Source of the DNA: Bacillota bacterium
GTDB lineage: Bacteria; Bacillota; Clostridia; Christensenellales; CAG-314
DNA: 64,000 nucleotides
Direction of reading: 5' to 3'
NCBI GenBank assembly: GCA_023458375.1
Contig: JAEWZT010000007.1
Location: 1 to 64,000, forward strand
Numbering within the stretch: the first letter of the stretch is position 1; every line of letters begins with the position of its first letter. Both the position numbers and the translations under genes were made by a program. The notes under the pieces are model-generated. The model was not told the DNA's origin, made no database searches, and saw nothing but the letters and a program-made list of their open reading frames with translations. Shown here piece by piece: positions 18,608 to 26,455 of this stretch.

Positions 18608-19549
18608 ATGTCGTTAGTTACCACCAAAGAAATGTTTGACAAGGCTTATAAGGGCAATTATGCCATAGGAGCTTTCAACGTAGACAACTTAGACGGTTTG
18701 CAGGCGGTCGTTCAAGCCGCGCAAGAAACCAATTCACCTGTTATTATTGCCATTACCGAAAAGTCTTTAAACTATTTTCACCCCGTTTATTTAAAGCATA
18801 TTATCAAAGCCGCATGCGAAGAAGCAAGCATTCCCATTGCATTGCACCTAGACCATGGTAAAAACTTCCAAGTGTGCAAAAACGCCGTAGATTTAGGCTT
18901 TACTTCCGTTATGATTGACGCCAGCGCGCATGACATGCAAACCAATATCAAGCTTACCAGAGAGGTTGTGGACTACGCGCACGGCAAGGGCATTGTGGTA
19001 GAGGCCGAGCTTGGCTGTATCGCGGGTATTGAGGACGATTTATCAGTTGACGACAAATACGGAAAATTTACCCACCCAAACGACGTGGTGGAGTTTGTGA
19101 CAAAAACAAACATTGACAGCCTTGCAATCGCAATAGGCACGGCTCACGGCGCTTTTAAGTTTAAGCCCGGTCAAGTGCCAAAGCTGAGATTTGATATTGT
19201 TAAAGAAATTGAAGAAAAACTGCCCAACTTCCCCTTGGTGCTGCACGGCGCAAGCAGCGTTCCCAAGCACCAGCTTGATATTTTCAACAAATACGGCGGA
19301 CAAATCGCCGAGGCGTGCGGAATTCCCGAAGCTATGCTGCGCCAAGCGTCAAGCATGGCGGTATGCAAAATCAACGTGGGCAGCGATATCAGAATCTGTT
19401 ATCTCGGCGCTTTAAGAAAGGCTCTCGCGGAAAAACCTACCTTAATTGACGCGCGCGAGTTCATTACCCCCGCAAGAGATTCCGTAGTGGAAATGGTAAA
19501 AGACAAAATGATAAATGTTTTGGGAAGCGCAGGGCATGCCAACGATTAA
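18608..19549 (+). CDS. fba: Class II (zinc) ketose-bisphosphate aldolase
   Basis: This 313-aa cytoplasmic enzyme cleaves or forms ketose 1,6-bisphosphates such as fructose or tagatose bisphosphate. The zinc- and substrate-binding segments are visible: HLDHG, the catalytic MIDASAHD region, VEAELG, IGTAHGAFK and VLHGASSVP. These are the conserved signatures of the class II Fba/GatY/KbaY family, and length is normal. The ribosome site AAAGGAG is ideal. It lies divergent from an ABC uptake operon and is followed by an overlapping sugar isomerase/epimerase gene, which suggests a catabolic sugar or polyol pathway rather than the housekeeping glycolytic copy. The exact ketose cannot be told. Confidence 0.93.
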   Translation: MSLVTTKEMFDKAYKGNYAIGAFNVDNLDGLQAVVQAAQETNSPVIIAITEKSLNYFHPVYLKHIIKAACEEASIPIALHLDHGKNFQVCKNAVDLGFTSVMIDASAHDMQTNIKLTREVVDYAHGKGIVVEAELGCIAGIEDDLSVDDKYGKFTHPNDVVEFVTKTNIDSLAIAIGTAHGAFKFKPGQVPKLRFDIVKEIEEKLPNFPLVLHGASSVPKHQLDIFNKYGGQIAEACGIPEAMLRQASSMAVCKINVGSDIRICYLGALRKALAEKPTLIDAREFITPARDSVVEMVKDKMINVLGSAGHAND

Positions 19550-20375
19550 TTGCGGCAAACAATCCCCCAATAAACTTGCAATGTTTTCCGATTTTTGTCT
19601 GGACGTCGGTATCGGCGAAAGGCTGGAATTAATTAAAGAGGCGGGGTTTGGCGCCGTCATGCTCAACACTAACGACGGCGGCTGCGATATAAAGTTTGAA
19701 CGTCAGTTAAGGCTGTGCGAAAAAAACAATTTGCGTATTTCCTGCGTGCATCTGCCCTTTGACAGTTTGGATAACTCTTATACCGCAAACGATATTTGGC
19801 AAAATGAAAACCGTTTTTTTGACAAAATTGCGTCAGACTTAGTGTTGTGCGGTCAAAACGGAATTAACATAGCCGTGCTTCATTTAACTTTTGGTCCCAA
19901 CGCTCCGCAACCTAACGAAACGGGATTTGAAAGAATGAGGAAACTTTGTTCAATCGCCCTACGCAACAATGTCAAACTGGCGCTTGAAAACAGGCGTAAC
20001 ACACCGCACATAGAAGAAGTTTTCACGCACGTTAACAGCCAGGCGCTTGCTTTATGCTACGACATCGGACACGAAGCGGTATATCAAAAAAATATGTTTG
20101 AGCCTCAAAGGCTTGCGCAGATTCACCCCGCGGTCATAGTGCATATTCACGACAACAACGGAAAAAAGGACGACCATATGCTCCCCTTTGACGGCACGGT
20201 TGACTTTAACGCAGTTGCAAAGCAAATGAAAGCTATGAATTACCAAGGCGATGTTCTTTTAGAACCGAGGAAAAGTTACTCAAAGCAATACCAGCCGCTT
20301 TCGCCGCGGGAGTTTATCCACTTAGCTTATGAGAAGGCAACGGTCTTTCAAAAACTTTTTAATAACTTACCATAA
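19536..20375 (+). CDS. Sugar phosphate isomerase/epimerase-like TIM-barrel protein (AP endonuclease 2 family)
   Basis: This encodes 279 aa from ATG 19536, which overlaps the end of the aldolase gene by 14 bp. An in-frame ATG at 19515 is also possible. The fold signatures are a first strand LAMFSDF, then ISCVHLPFD, VKLALENRR, LCYDIGHE, VIVHIHDNNGKKDDH and VLLEPR. These carry the Glu, Asp and His residues that bind a divalent metal in xylose-isomerase-like enzymes. It probably interconverts sugars or sugar phosphates upstream of the aldolase. A terminator follows after 6 bp, so the operon has two genes. Confidence 0.85.
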   Translation: MPTINCGKQSPNKLAMFSDFCLDVGIGERLELIKEAGFGAVMLNTNDGGCDIKFERQLRLCEKNNLRISCVHLPFDSLDNSYTANDIWQNENRFFDKIASDLVLCGQNGINIAVLHLTFGPNAPQPNETGFERMRKLCSIALRNNVKLALENRRNTPHIEEVFTHVNSQALALCYDIGHEAVYQKNMFEPQRLAQIHPAVIVHIHDNNGKKDDHMLPFDGTVDFNAVAKQMKAMNYQGDVLLEPRKSYSKQYQPLSPREFIHLAYEKATVFQKLFNNLP

Positions 20376-20381
20376 AATTCT

Positions 20382-20405
20382 AAGGGGCTTAAAAAGCCCC
20401 TTTTA
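20382..20405 (+). terminator. Terminator of the aldolase/isomerase operon
   Basis: The 9-bp stem AAGGGGCTT/AAGCCCCTT has a 3-nt loop and is followed by TTAAATT. It ends the aldolase/isomerase transcript just after the stop codon. Confidence 0.85.
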
Positions 20406-20734
20406 AATTAAGTCAACATTATTTACAGTTTCCATTTTAAGGTTATTTTTTACAGCTTTTATATAAAGCCGTCGCAGGAAAGCGAGTTAAGTATTAAGCC
20501 CAAAAAACCGTTGACATAATCAATCAAGAACGCTTAACTTTTCACTAACCGCATGGGTTTCAGCCGCCCAAACAAGTTAAATCAATATAAAAAAATTAAG
20601 AGCAATAACCTAAAAACCCCTTAACGGCGCGTTTAAAAGGAAGCGAAGCCCCCTTTTTTTATTTGTTTTATTGCCGACTTTTAGCTTATATAGCAGCCTG
20701 ACTGCAAGAAAAGTTAAGGACAATACCTCAATTT
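20406..20734. other. Gene-free stretch
   Basis: No supported gene on either strand and no clear repeat. The -10 box TATAAT at 20759-20764, just to the right, serves the cupin gene. Confidence 0.4.
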
Positions 20735-20792
20735 TTCACGTTACGGCAAAAGCGGGAATATAATATGTATAACGAAAAGTCGGAGGGCAGAT

Positions 20793-21296
20793 TTGAGCAA
20801 TTACGAAGAAAATGTTTTCAGGTCGCAGACAAGCGATTTCGGACCTAACCCTTATGTAACCAACATCAGCGCGGCGGCGCGTCAAAACAATAATTTCCGC
20901 ACGGCAATATGGACGGGCAAACATTTGCAGGCGACGCTTATGAGCGTAATTGACGAAATAGGGTTAGAAATGCATCCCGACGTTGACCAGTTCCTATATA
21001 TTGAAGAGGGAACGGGGCGCGTATCGGTGGGCGACAGTAAAAAAGACGTAAATCACCACGCTCAGGTAACGAGGGGATTTGGCATATTTGTCCCCGCGGG
21101 CACTTGGCACAATGTTGTAAACCTTGGGGACAGACCGTTGAAACTATATACGATATACGCGCCGCCCGAGCATCCGCACGGCACCGTGCATATTACGCGC
21201 CAAGACGCAGAAGAAGCGGAAAGAGCGCAAGCCGGCAACGGCGCCGCGGCAAACGTAGTTGAGGAAAACAAGGAGGAGCCTGCCAAAACTACTTAA
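20793..21296 (+). CDS. Cupin-domain protein (mannose-6-phosphate isomerase-like)
   Basis: This 167-aa protein starts with TTG at 20793; the SD GGAGGG five bases upstream decides the start. Residues about 25-130 form a single cupin barrel. Motif 1 is MHPDVDQFLYIEEGTGRVSV and motif 2 is GIFVPAGTWHNVVNLGDRPL, giving His and Glu metal ligands. The following PPEHPHGTVH is typical of small phosphomannose-isomerase-like cupins. The C-terminal 40 residues are a charged, Glu/Ala-rich tail of no known family. A TATAAT (20759-20764) with a weak -35 precedes it. It stands alone, and its substrate is unknown. Confidence 0.85.
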   Translation: MSNYEENVFRSQTSDFGPNPYVTNISAAARQNNNFRTAIWTGKHLQATLMSVIDEIGLEMHPDVDQFLYIEEGTGRVSVGDSKKDVNHHAQVTRGFGIFVPAGTWHNVVNLGDRPLKLYTIYAPPEHPHGTVHITRQDAEEAERAQAGNGAAANVVEENKEEPAKTT

Positions 21297-21330
21297 AAAT
21301 AAATACATAAACTTTTATGCTAACGGAAAA

Positions 21331-21431
21331 AAAATTAATCGTTTTGAAATAAGTTGACGAAAATAACATATTGATTTTAACGCAAAAAATTGATTGCTTT
21401 AAAATAAGTAACGCAAAATAACATATTGATT
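21331..21431. repeat. Two imperfect 46-bp direct repeats
   Basis: The segment 21331-21376 recurs with a few changes at 21386-21431 (period 55); both copies end in AAAATAACATATTGATT. They lie between the cupin gene and the shared terminator. Purpose unknown. Confidence 0.6.
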
Positions 21432-21441
21432 ATACAGTTAA

Positions 21442-21475
21442 AAAACGCGGCTGAAAAGCCGCGTTTTATTTTTTT
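21442..21475. terminator. Bidirectional terminator between the convergent cupin and hcp genes
   Basis: The 11-bp stem AAAACGCGGCT/AGCCGCGTTTT with a GAAA tetraloop is flanked by A and T tracts, so it can end transcripts from either side. Confidence 0.88.
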
Positions 21476-21564
21476 GCAAAGATTGTTCTATATCCTCAAA
21501 TCAATATTTTAAATCTGCTTTAAGTTTTATGCGGTTTAAAGCGCGTTCTATAAAACCAAGCCTT

Positions 21565-23199
21565 TTAAGCTTTCATAAACATTTCTACGTCGCCATCGGG
21601 CGCGCCTATGCCCGCTATGCCAAACTTTTCTACAAGCACTTTGGCAACATTTGGGGACAAAAAGCCGGGAAGAGTGGGTCCTAAATGAATATTTTTTACT
21701 CCCAAATACAGCAGCGCCAAAAGCACTATAACCGCCTTTTGTTCATACCATGCGATGTTAAAAACTATGGGAAGCTTGTTTATGTCGTCAAGCCCGAAAA
21801 CCTCTTTAAGCTTTAAGGCAATTACCGCCAGCGAATAAGAATCATTGCATTGCCCCGCGTCAAGCACGCGCGGAATTCCCCCTATGTCGCCTAAATCAAG
21901 CTTGTTGTAACGGTATTTCGCGCAGCCCGCCGTCAAAATAACGGCGTCTTTGGGAAGCTTGCGCGCAAACTCGGTGTAATACTCCCTGCTCTTCATTCTG
22001 CCGTCGCAACCCGCCATGACAAAAAACTTTTTAATCGCGCCGCTTTTTACTGCTTCAACAACCTTGTCGGCGACAGCCATAACTTGATTGTGCGCAAAAC
22101 CGCCTACGATTTCGCCCTTTTCAATTTCTTGGGGCGGGGGAAGCGTTTTTGCCAAAGCAATAATTTGCGAAAAGTCCTTTTTACCCTTGCCGTCTGCCTC
22201 TATATGCTTGCACTTGGGATAGCCCGCCGAACCGGTAGTAAAGATTCTGCCTCTTACATCCTCGCTTTTTGGCGGGACGATACAGTTTGTGGTAAACAAA
22301 ATTGCGCCCTTAAAGCTTTCAAACTCGGTAACCTGACTCCACCACGCGCCGCCGTAGTTTCCCGCGAGGTTGTCATATTTTTTGAAGAAAGGGTAGTAAT
22401 GCGCGGGAAGCATTTCGCCGTGAGTGTAAACGTCAACGCCGCTGCCTTTTGTTTGCTCTAAAAGCTGCTCCAAATCAGTCAAATCGTGCCCTGAAATGAG
22501 TATGGCGGGGTTGCCGCGGACGCCAATATTCACCTTTGTAAGTTGCGGATTGCCGTATCTGCCGGTATTTGCGCCGTCTAGCAGCGCCATAGCCTTAACG
22601 CCGTATTCCCCCGTTTTGAGCGTAAGCGCAAAAAAATCTTCCGCGCCCTTGCATTCAAAAAGGGTGGCGTCAAGCGCCTCGTATATAAAGGCGGTTATTT
22701 CATTGTCTTTTTTGCCGATATTTTCGGCGTGCTCCAAATAAGCCGCCATGCCTTTAAGCCCGTAAATTATCAAGGATATCAGCGAACGCACGTCCTCCCC
22801 CTCAACAGACAAAACGCCCACCTGCGCTGCTTTTTCAAGCATTTCCGCCCTGTTTTCAATGGTAAAGACCGCCGCGTCGTGCAATTTGCCGCTTAAAGCA
22901 AATTTCAACTTTAAGCCGTCGCGCAATGTGAGCATTTTAATTATTTGTTTTTCTATCGCAATGTCGTCAAAGTTAGCGTTGGTAATGGTCATAAACAAGC
23001 TGTTTAAAACTTGACGGTTGACTTCTTCCAAATCGGAAAGAGGCGCGTTAGAGCGCCTGATTATGTAAGAAATGCCCTTTAAGGCGTAGAGCAAAAGGTC
23101 TTGAAGGTTTGAAACCTCCTCGCTTTTGCCGCAAACTCCCCTTACTGTGCAGCCTACGTTTCTCGCCGTTTCTTGGCATTGGTTACAAAACATTCCCAT
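21565..23199 (-). CDS. hcp: Hybrid cluster protein (hydroxylamine reductase)
   Basis: At 544 aa it is full length for the class without a long N-terminal extension. The N-terminal cluster Cys are C5, C8, C17 and C23 (FCNQCQETARNVGCTVRGVC). Hybrid-cluster ligand segments follow: FTTNCIVPP, TGSAGYPKCKHI, AGCDGR, TAGCAKYRYNKL and DAGQCNDSY. The protein acts in the cytoplasm against nitrosative stress (NO or hydroxylamine reduction). An AGGAGG ribosome site precedes it, with a possible own promoter (TTGACC, 17 bp, TAAAAA) in the 190-bp gap after the ferredoxin gene. The upstream gene is its likely electron donor. Confidence 0.97.
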   Translation of the reverse strand: MGMFCNQCQETARNVGCTVRGVCGKSEEVSNLQDLLLYALKGISYIIRRSNAPLSDLEEVNRQVLNSLFMTITNANFDDIAIEKQIIKMLTLRDGLKLKFALSGKLHDAAVFTIENRAEMLEKAAQVGVLSVEGEDVRSLISLIIYGLKGMAAYLEHAENIGKKDNEITAFIYEALDATLFECKGAEDFFALTLKTGEYGVKAMALLDGANTGRYGNPQLTKVNIGVRGNPAILISGHDLTDLEQLLEQTKGSGVDVYTHGEMLPAHYYPFFKKYDNLAGNYGGAWWSQVTEFESFKGAILFTTNCIVPPKSEDVRGRIFTTGSAGYPKCKHIEADGKGKKDFSQIIALAKTLPPPQEIEKGEIVGGFAHNQVMAVADKVVEAVKSGAIKKFFVMAGCDGRMKSREYYTEFARKLPKDAVILTAGCAKYRYNKLDLGDIGGIPRVLDAGQCNDSYSLAVIALKLKEVFGLDDINKLPIVFNIAWYEQKAVIVLLALLYLGVKNIHLGPTLPGFLSPNVAKVLVEKFGIAGIGAPDGDVEMFMKA

Positions 23200-23390
23200 A
23201 TATGTTCCTCCTGTTTTTTTCGGTAATATTTACGTTTGCAGTATTTTTTTATAATATTTTGCAGCGTTGGTCAAAGCTTCTTAAAAAAGCAAAAGGCAAA
23301 ACAATAGCTCCGCTTTATCCGCCCCCGTTTTTAAAAACTCAACAAAACATCGCTTTTTGGCGGATTTTTTGCGGAGAGTTTGCCGATTGC

Positions 23391-24101
23391 TTATTCTATT
23401 GCTTCCCCTCTGACCGAAAGGGTTACCACCTGCCAAGGCAAAAACTTTCCGCTGTTTATAATAGCCCTTTTAACTGCGTTTTCAAGCCCGCCGCAGCAAG
23501 GGACTTCCATGCGGACAACGGTAACGCTTTTAATATCGTTAAGCTTTATAATTTGGCTGAGTTTTTCGCTGTAATCGCCTTCGTCAAGCTTAGGGCAGCC
23601 TATTAAGGTTATTTTGCCTTTCATAAATCTGTCGTGGAAATCGCCGCACGCATAGGCGGAACAGTCGGCGGCAATAAGCAGCTTTGCGTCTTTAAAATAA
23701 GGCGCATTTACCGGCGCAAGCTTTATTTGCACGGGCCATTGGGAAAGCATGCTTTCGCGGGGGCTGTTGTCGGCGGGTTTAGAAACGCTTTGAGAGGTAA
23801 AGCTGTGCTTTAATGCGCGCGACTGGCTGCCGGGGCAGCCGCAGGGAAGCGCCTCACCCTGTTTTTGCATTTTATTTTTCATAACCGCCTGCTCATTGTA
23901 TTCGGGGGCTTCTCTTTCTTCAAAAGTAATGGCGCCCGTAGGACAAGCGGGCAGGCAATCGCCTAAGCCGTCGCAGTAATCTTCGCGCGTAAGCACCGCC
24001 TTTCCGTTTACCATTTCTATCGCGCCCTCGTGGCACGCCTTAGCGCATAAGCCGCAGCCGTTGCACTTTTCTTTGTCAATTTTAATTATCTTGCGAAGCA
24101 T
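23391..24101 (-). CDS. Ferredoxin-type 4Fe-4S protein, partner of Hcp
   Basis: This encodes 236 aa from ATG 24101. An ideal AAAGGAGG nine bases upstream decides this start over one 30 bp further out. Two 4Fe-4S motifs are at the N-terminus: C13-x2-C-x2-C-x3-C (CNGCGLCAKAC), then CDGLGDCLPACP. A linker with CGCPG follows. The C-terminal domain has further Cys (DCSAYACGDF, LIGCPKLD, EVPCCGG) that may bind another metal centre. Proteins of this architecture are commonly encoded next to hcp and are taken to pass electrons to it. Both genes point the same way. Confidence 0.9.
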   Translation of the reverse strand: MLRKIIKIDKEKCNGCGLCAKACHEGAIEMVNGKAVLTREDYCDGLGDCLPACPTGAITFEEREAPEYNEQAVMKNKMQKQGEALPCGCPGSQSRALKHSFTSQSVSKPADNSPRESMLSQWPVQIKLAPVNAPYFKDAKLLIAADCSAYACGDFHDRFMKGKITLIGCPKLDEGDYSEKLSQIIKLNDIKSVTVVRMEVPCCGGLENAVKRAIINSGKFLPWQVVTLSVRGEAIE

Positions 24102-24273
24102 TTTAATCTTCCTCCTTTTTGTCATTACCAAAAAAAATCATAGTTATTTTTTAGAAGCCTTGTCTTTGCAGTATTCAAGCCGCAGTTTCATTTTGCTAAA
24201 ACATATTTTATCAATAATAGCTTTAATTTTGTTGCATTTTTATTATAATGTATAATAAAAAATCGGTAAAGGA

Positions 24274-24810
24274 TTATTGCTGCTCTATTAAAAGGTCATA
24301 AATTTGAGAATATGCCCGCGTAGCCTTATCTCCCCAAGTCTTGTCAAGATACTTTGCCACGTTGCGGTTGGGCACGTTGATTTTAATTTCTAATACCACT
24401 TGTAAATTGTCAATAATTCTTAAAATTACGTCGTAGGTGCCGTCGCTGCATTTGTTATAGGTGCTGTTATATTCCTGCCTGCGGCGGTAATTCATTCTGT
24501 TGGCGTTTATGTAGTTTTTTATAGCGTCGCGCACACTTGACGGAATGCGCATAAAAAAGTGGGCAAGACAAACTCTGCCCTCTACCGTAATGTTGTAGAA
24601 AGTTTCCCCCGCGTTGCTTGGCACTTTGCAAATAAACTTAGCGTCTATAAGCTGTTCAAGCGCAAGCTTGCAGTCAACATAGTCAATCCAATTGTTTTTG
24701 TTTTGGCATAAGTCCATAATGGTATTTTCCGATAAAGGCATTTCCATTTGGTCAATTATGAACAACAAAATCAATTTGTTTAGGGTGCTGTCTAATGTTA
24801 AACCCGCCAT
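24274..24810 (-). CDS. DUF4364-family winged-helix protein
   Basis: This encodes 178 aa. The N-terminal 80 residues (LNKLILLFIIDQMEMPLSEN, then LEQLIDAKFICKV and YNITVEGRVCL) form a winged-helix-like fold of the DUF4364 type seen across Clostridia. The C-terminal half is a beta-rich domain ending in NVAKYLDKTWGDKATRAY. It is probably a transcription regulator or an effector-binding protein, but no target is known. It is a single-gene unit, convergent with nothing and divergent from the next gene. Confidence 0.8.
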   Translation of the reverse strand: MAGLTLDSTLNKLILLFIIDQMEMPLSENTIMDLCQNKNNWIDYVDCKLALEQLIDAKFICKVPSNAGETFYNITVEGRVCLAHFFMRIPSSVRDAIKNYINANRMNYRRRQEYNSTYNKCSDGTYDVILRIIDNLQVVLEIKINVPNRNVAKYLDKTWGDKATRAYSQIYDLLIEQQ

Positions 24811-24954
24811 CAGTATTCCTTAGTAATAGTCTTTAAGAAATTATACAATATTTAGTCGGCAAAAACAACATACTTGCGTCCTTTTTTTCCCTTAAAATAA
24901 AAAAAGCTATGAAAAATTATTCGCGTATGGTATAATTTTTAGACGAGGAGAAGT

Positions 24955-25713
24955 ATGGAGAACAATTTTCTTGCCGCATTTGTCAAAAGGTCAAACGAAG
25001 TTATAGAATGCAAGCTTATTTTAGCAGACAAGGCTATTACGGGCATGTTAAAGTTTATCGCTTCCTGTCCGCCCTTGCTGGACTGCGCAAAAGCTTCTTT
25101 GGAAGAATACGGATACGGCGAAGAGTTTGTGCGCTGCCGCTCCGTCGTAACGCTTCCCGACAAAAGCACAATAACAAGATTAAAACCCCCTCCCACTCCC
25201 GCGCGCATATTTGCCTTTGTGCTGTGCCTTTTTACAGAGTTTGACACAAATAAGCGCAGCCTTACCGATTTTTTAGAAGAGTTTTATCCCTTTGAAAACC
25301 CTCACGATTCCTACGCCGCCTTTGCCGACCAATTTTTGCGCCCCTTTAAGCACGCGGGGGAAAGCATTTTAAGCTCCGCAGACCCCCAAAGCTTTAATTA
25401 TAAGGAAGAAGAAATTGCGGAAATGTATTTTAACCAAGAAAAAGTCTACATAAGCAGTTATGCAATGCAAACTTTGCTTGCTTTAATAGATAAGCTGCGC
25501 GGAAAAATGGAATATGAAAGCTTTTACTCGCAACAGGAAAAGCAAGACGCCTTTGAAATAATTTTCGCTTTTGAGCGCGCTTTGCAGCTAAAAAACCCAA
25601 AGCTTATACGCCTTATTTGGATTGGTTTTAAAAACACGCTTTCGCGGCAAAAAAGCGCCGAGAGCTACCTAAAAACGATTTACTCGCACTTGGCGGAAAA
25701 TAATTTGATTTAA
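24955..25713 (+). CDS. Hypothetical protein, unknown family
   Basis: A convincing gene: 252 codons, ribosome site GAGGAG six bases before the ATG, and no competing frame. It has no signal peptide or membrane segment and looks soluble and largely helical in the second half (EEEIAEMYFNQEKVYISSYA, then ALIDKLRGKMEYESFYSQQE). A middle stretch is Pro-rich (RLKPPPTPARIF), and aromatic residues are frequent. I do not recognise it. The hairpin at 25745 probably ends its transcript. Confidence 0.7.
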   Translation: MENNFLAAFVKRSNEVIECKLILADKAITGMLKFIASCPPLLDCAKASLEEYGYGEEFVRCRSVVTLPDKSTITRLKPPPTPARIFAFVLCLFTEFDTNKRSLTDFLEEFYPFENPHDSYAAFADQFLRPFKHAGESILSSADPQSFNYKEEEIAEMYFNQEKVYISSYAMQTLLALIDKLRGKMEYESFYSQQEKQDAFEIIFAFERALQLKNPKLIRLIWIGFKNTLSRQKSAESYLKTIYSHLAENNLI

Positions 25714-25744
25714 ATTATATACTTCCTCTTGTATAAATATAAAA

Positions 25745-25768
25745 GCGGCTTCATTTTTTAAAAGCCGC
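25745..25768. terminator. Hairpin downstream of the hypothetical gene, possible terminator
   Basis: The 7-bp stem GCGGCTT/AAGCCGC encloses an AT-rich loop and has only a modest T tract. It is about 30 bp after the plus-strand gene and 115 bp after coaE on the other strand. Confidence 0.5.
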
Positions 25769-25882
25769 ATTGACCCCTTATATTGCATATTTATTTTTTG
25801 TTCTTTGTTATCTTTTTATAAAACCGCCTTGCGTTTGTTTTAAAGTTATAATAAAAAAACTATAAACATTTTGCTTTAAAAG

Positions 25883-26455
25883 CTATAAATTATATTTTTT
25901 TATCAAGGCTTTGGCTTTTGAAAGCAAAGAGTTATAGTTACCCTCGTTAACGATTTTTTCGTCAACTTTAAAGGGCGGTTTTTGCATAGCCATAATGTTT
26001 TTTATTCCCTCTTGGTCGGCGTTGTCGCGCATTGTTACCCTGTCAAGCCTTATATCTTCTGCGGCATTGATTTCAAACACAAGGGTAAAAAGGTCTTGCA
26101 TTTCCTCTTTAAAATTGGATACTTCCACAAAAACTGTGTTGGATGCGCAGTTTTTCAGCCTTTCTTTTAATGCCTCAACGGTGCGGGTAAAAAATATATC
26201 GTCCAACGCTTTTTTCTTTTGCTCGCTGCCAAACACTTCATCGCGCAAAGCCCTTCTGTCAAGGACGCCCTCCAAAACGAACTGTTTGCCGAAAGTCTGC
26301 TCAATTTTTTTAAGCACCCCGCCGTCATAAGACACCTGCCGCGCGATTGCGTCGCAGTCAACCGTTTCGTAACCGAGTTTTTCCAAAAGCGAACAAAAAT
26401 AACTTTTACCGCTTCCTATGCCCCCAGTTAGCGCGATAACTTTATTTGGCGTCAT
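25883..26455 (-). CDS. coaE: Dephospho-CoA kinase
   Basis: This 190-aa protein phosphorylates the ribose 3'-OH of dephospho-CoA, the last step of coenzyme A synthesis. The P-loop is GGIGSGKS (residues 11-18), followed by VDCDAIARQV (the DxD-type substrate site) and the lid segment RVTMRDNADQE. Length is normal. The ATG lies inside the end of polA (14-bp overlap), so it is translationally coupled to it. The polA-coaE order is common in Firmicutes. Confidence 0.95.
   Translation of the reverse strand: MTPNKVIALTGGIGSGKSYFCSLLEKLGYETVDCDAIARQVSYDGGVLKKIEQTFGKQFVLEGVLDRRALRDEVFGSEQKKKALDDIFFTRTVEALKERLKNCASNTVFVEVSNFKEEMQDLFTLVFEINAAEDIRLDRVTMRDNADQEGIKNIMAMQKPPFKVDEKIVNEGNYNSLLSKAKALIKKYNL

Noticed and set aside
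24955..25713. Assigning the 252-aa unknown protein to a toxin-antitoxin or DUF family
   Set aside because: No motif supports any family; left as hypothetical.
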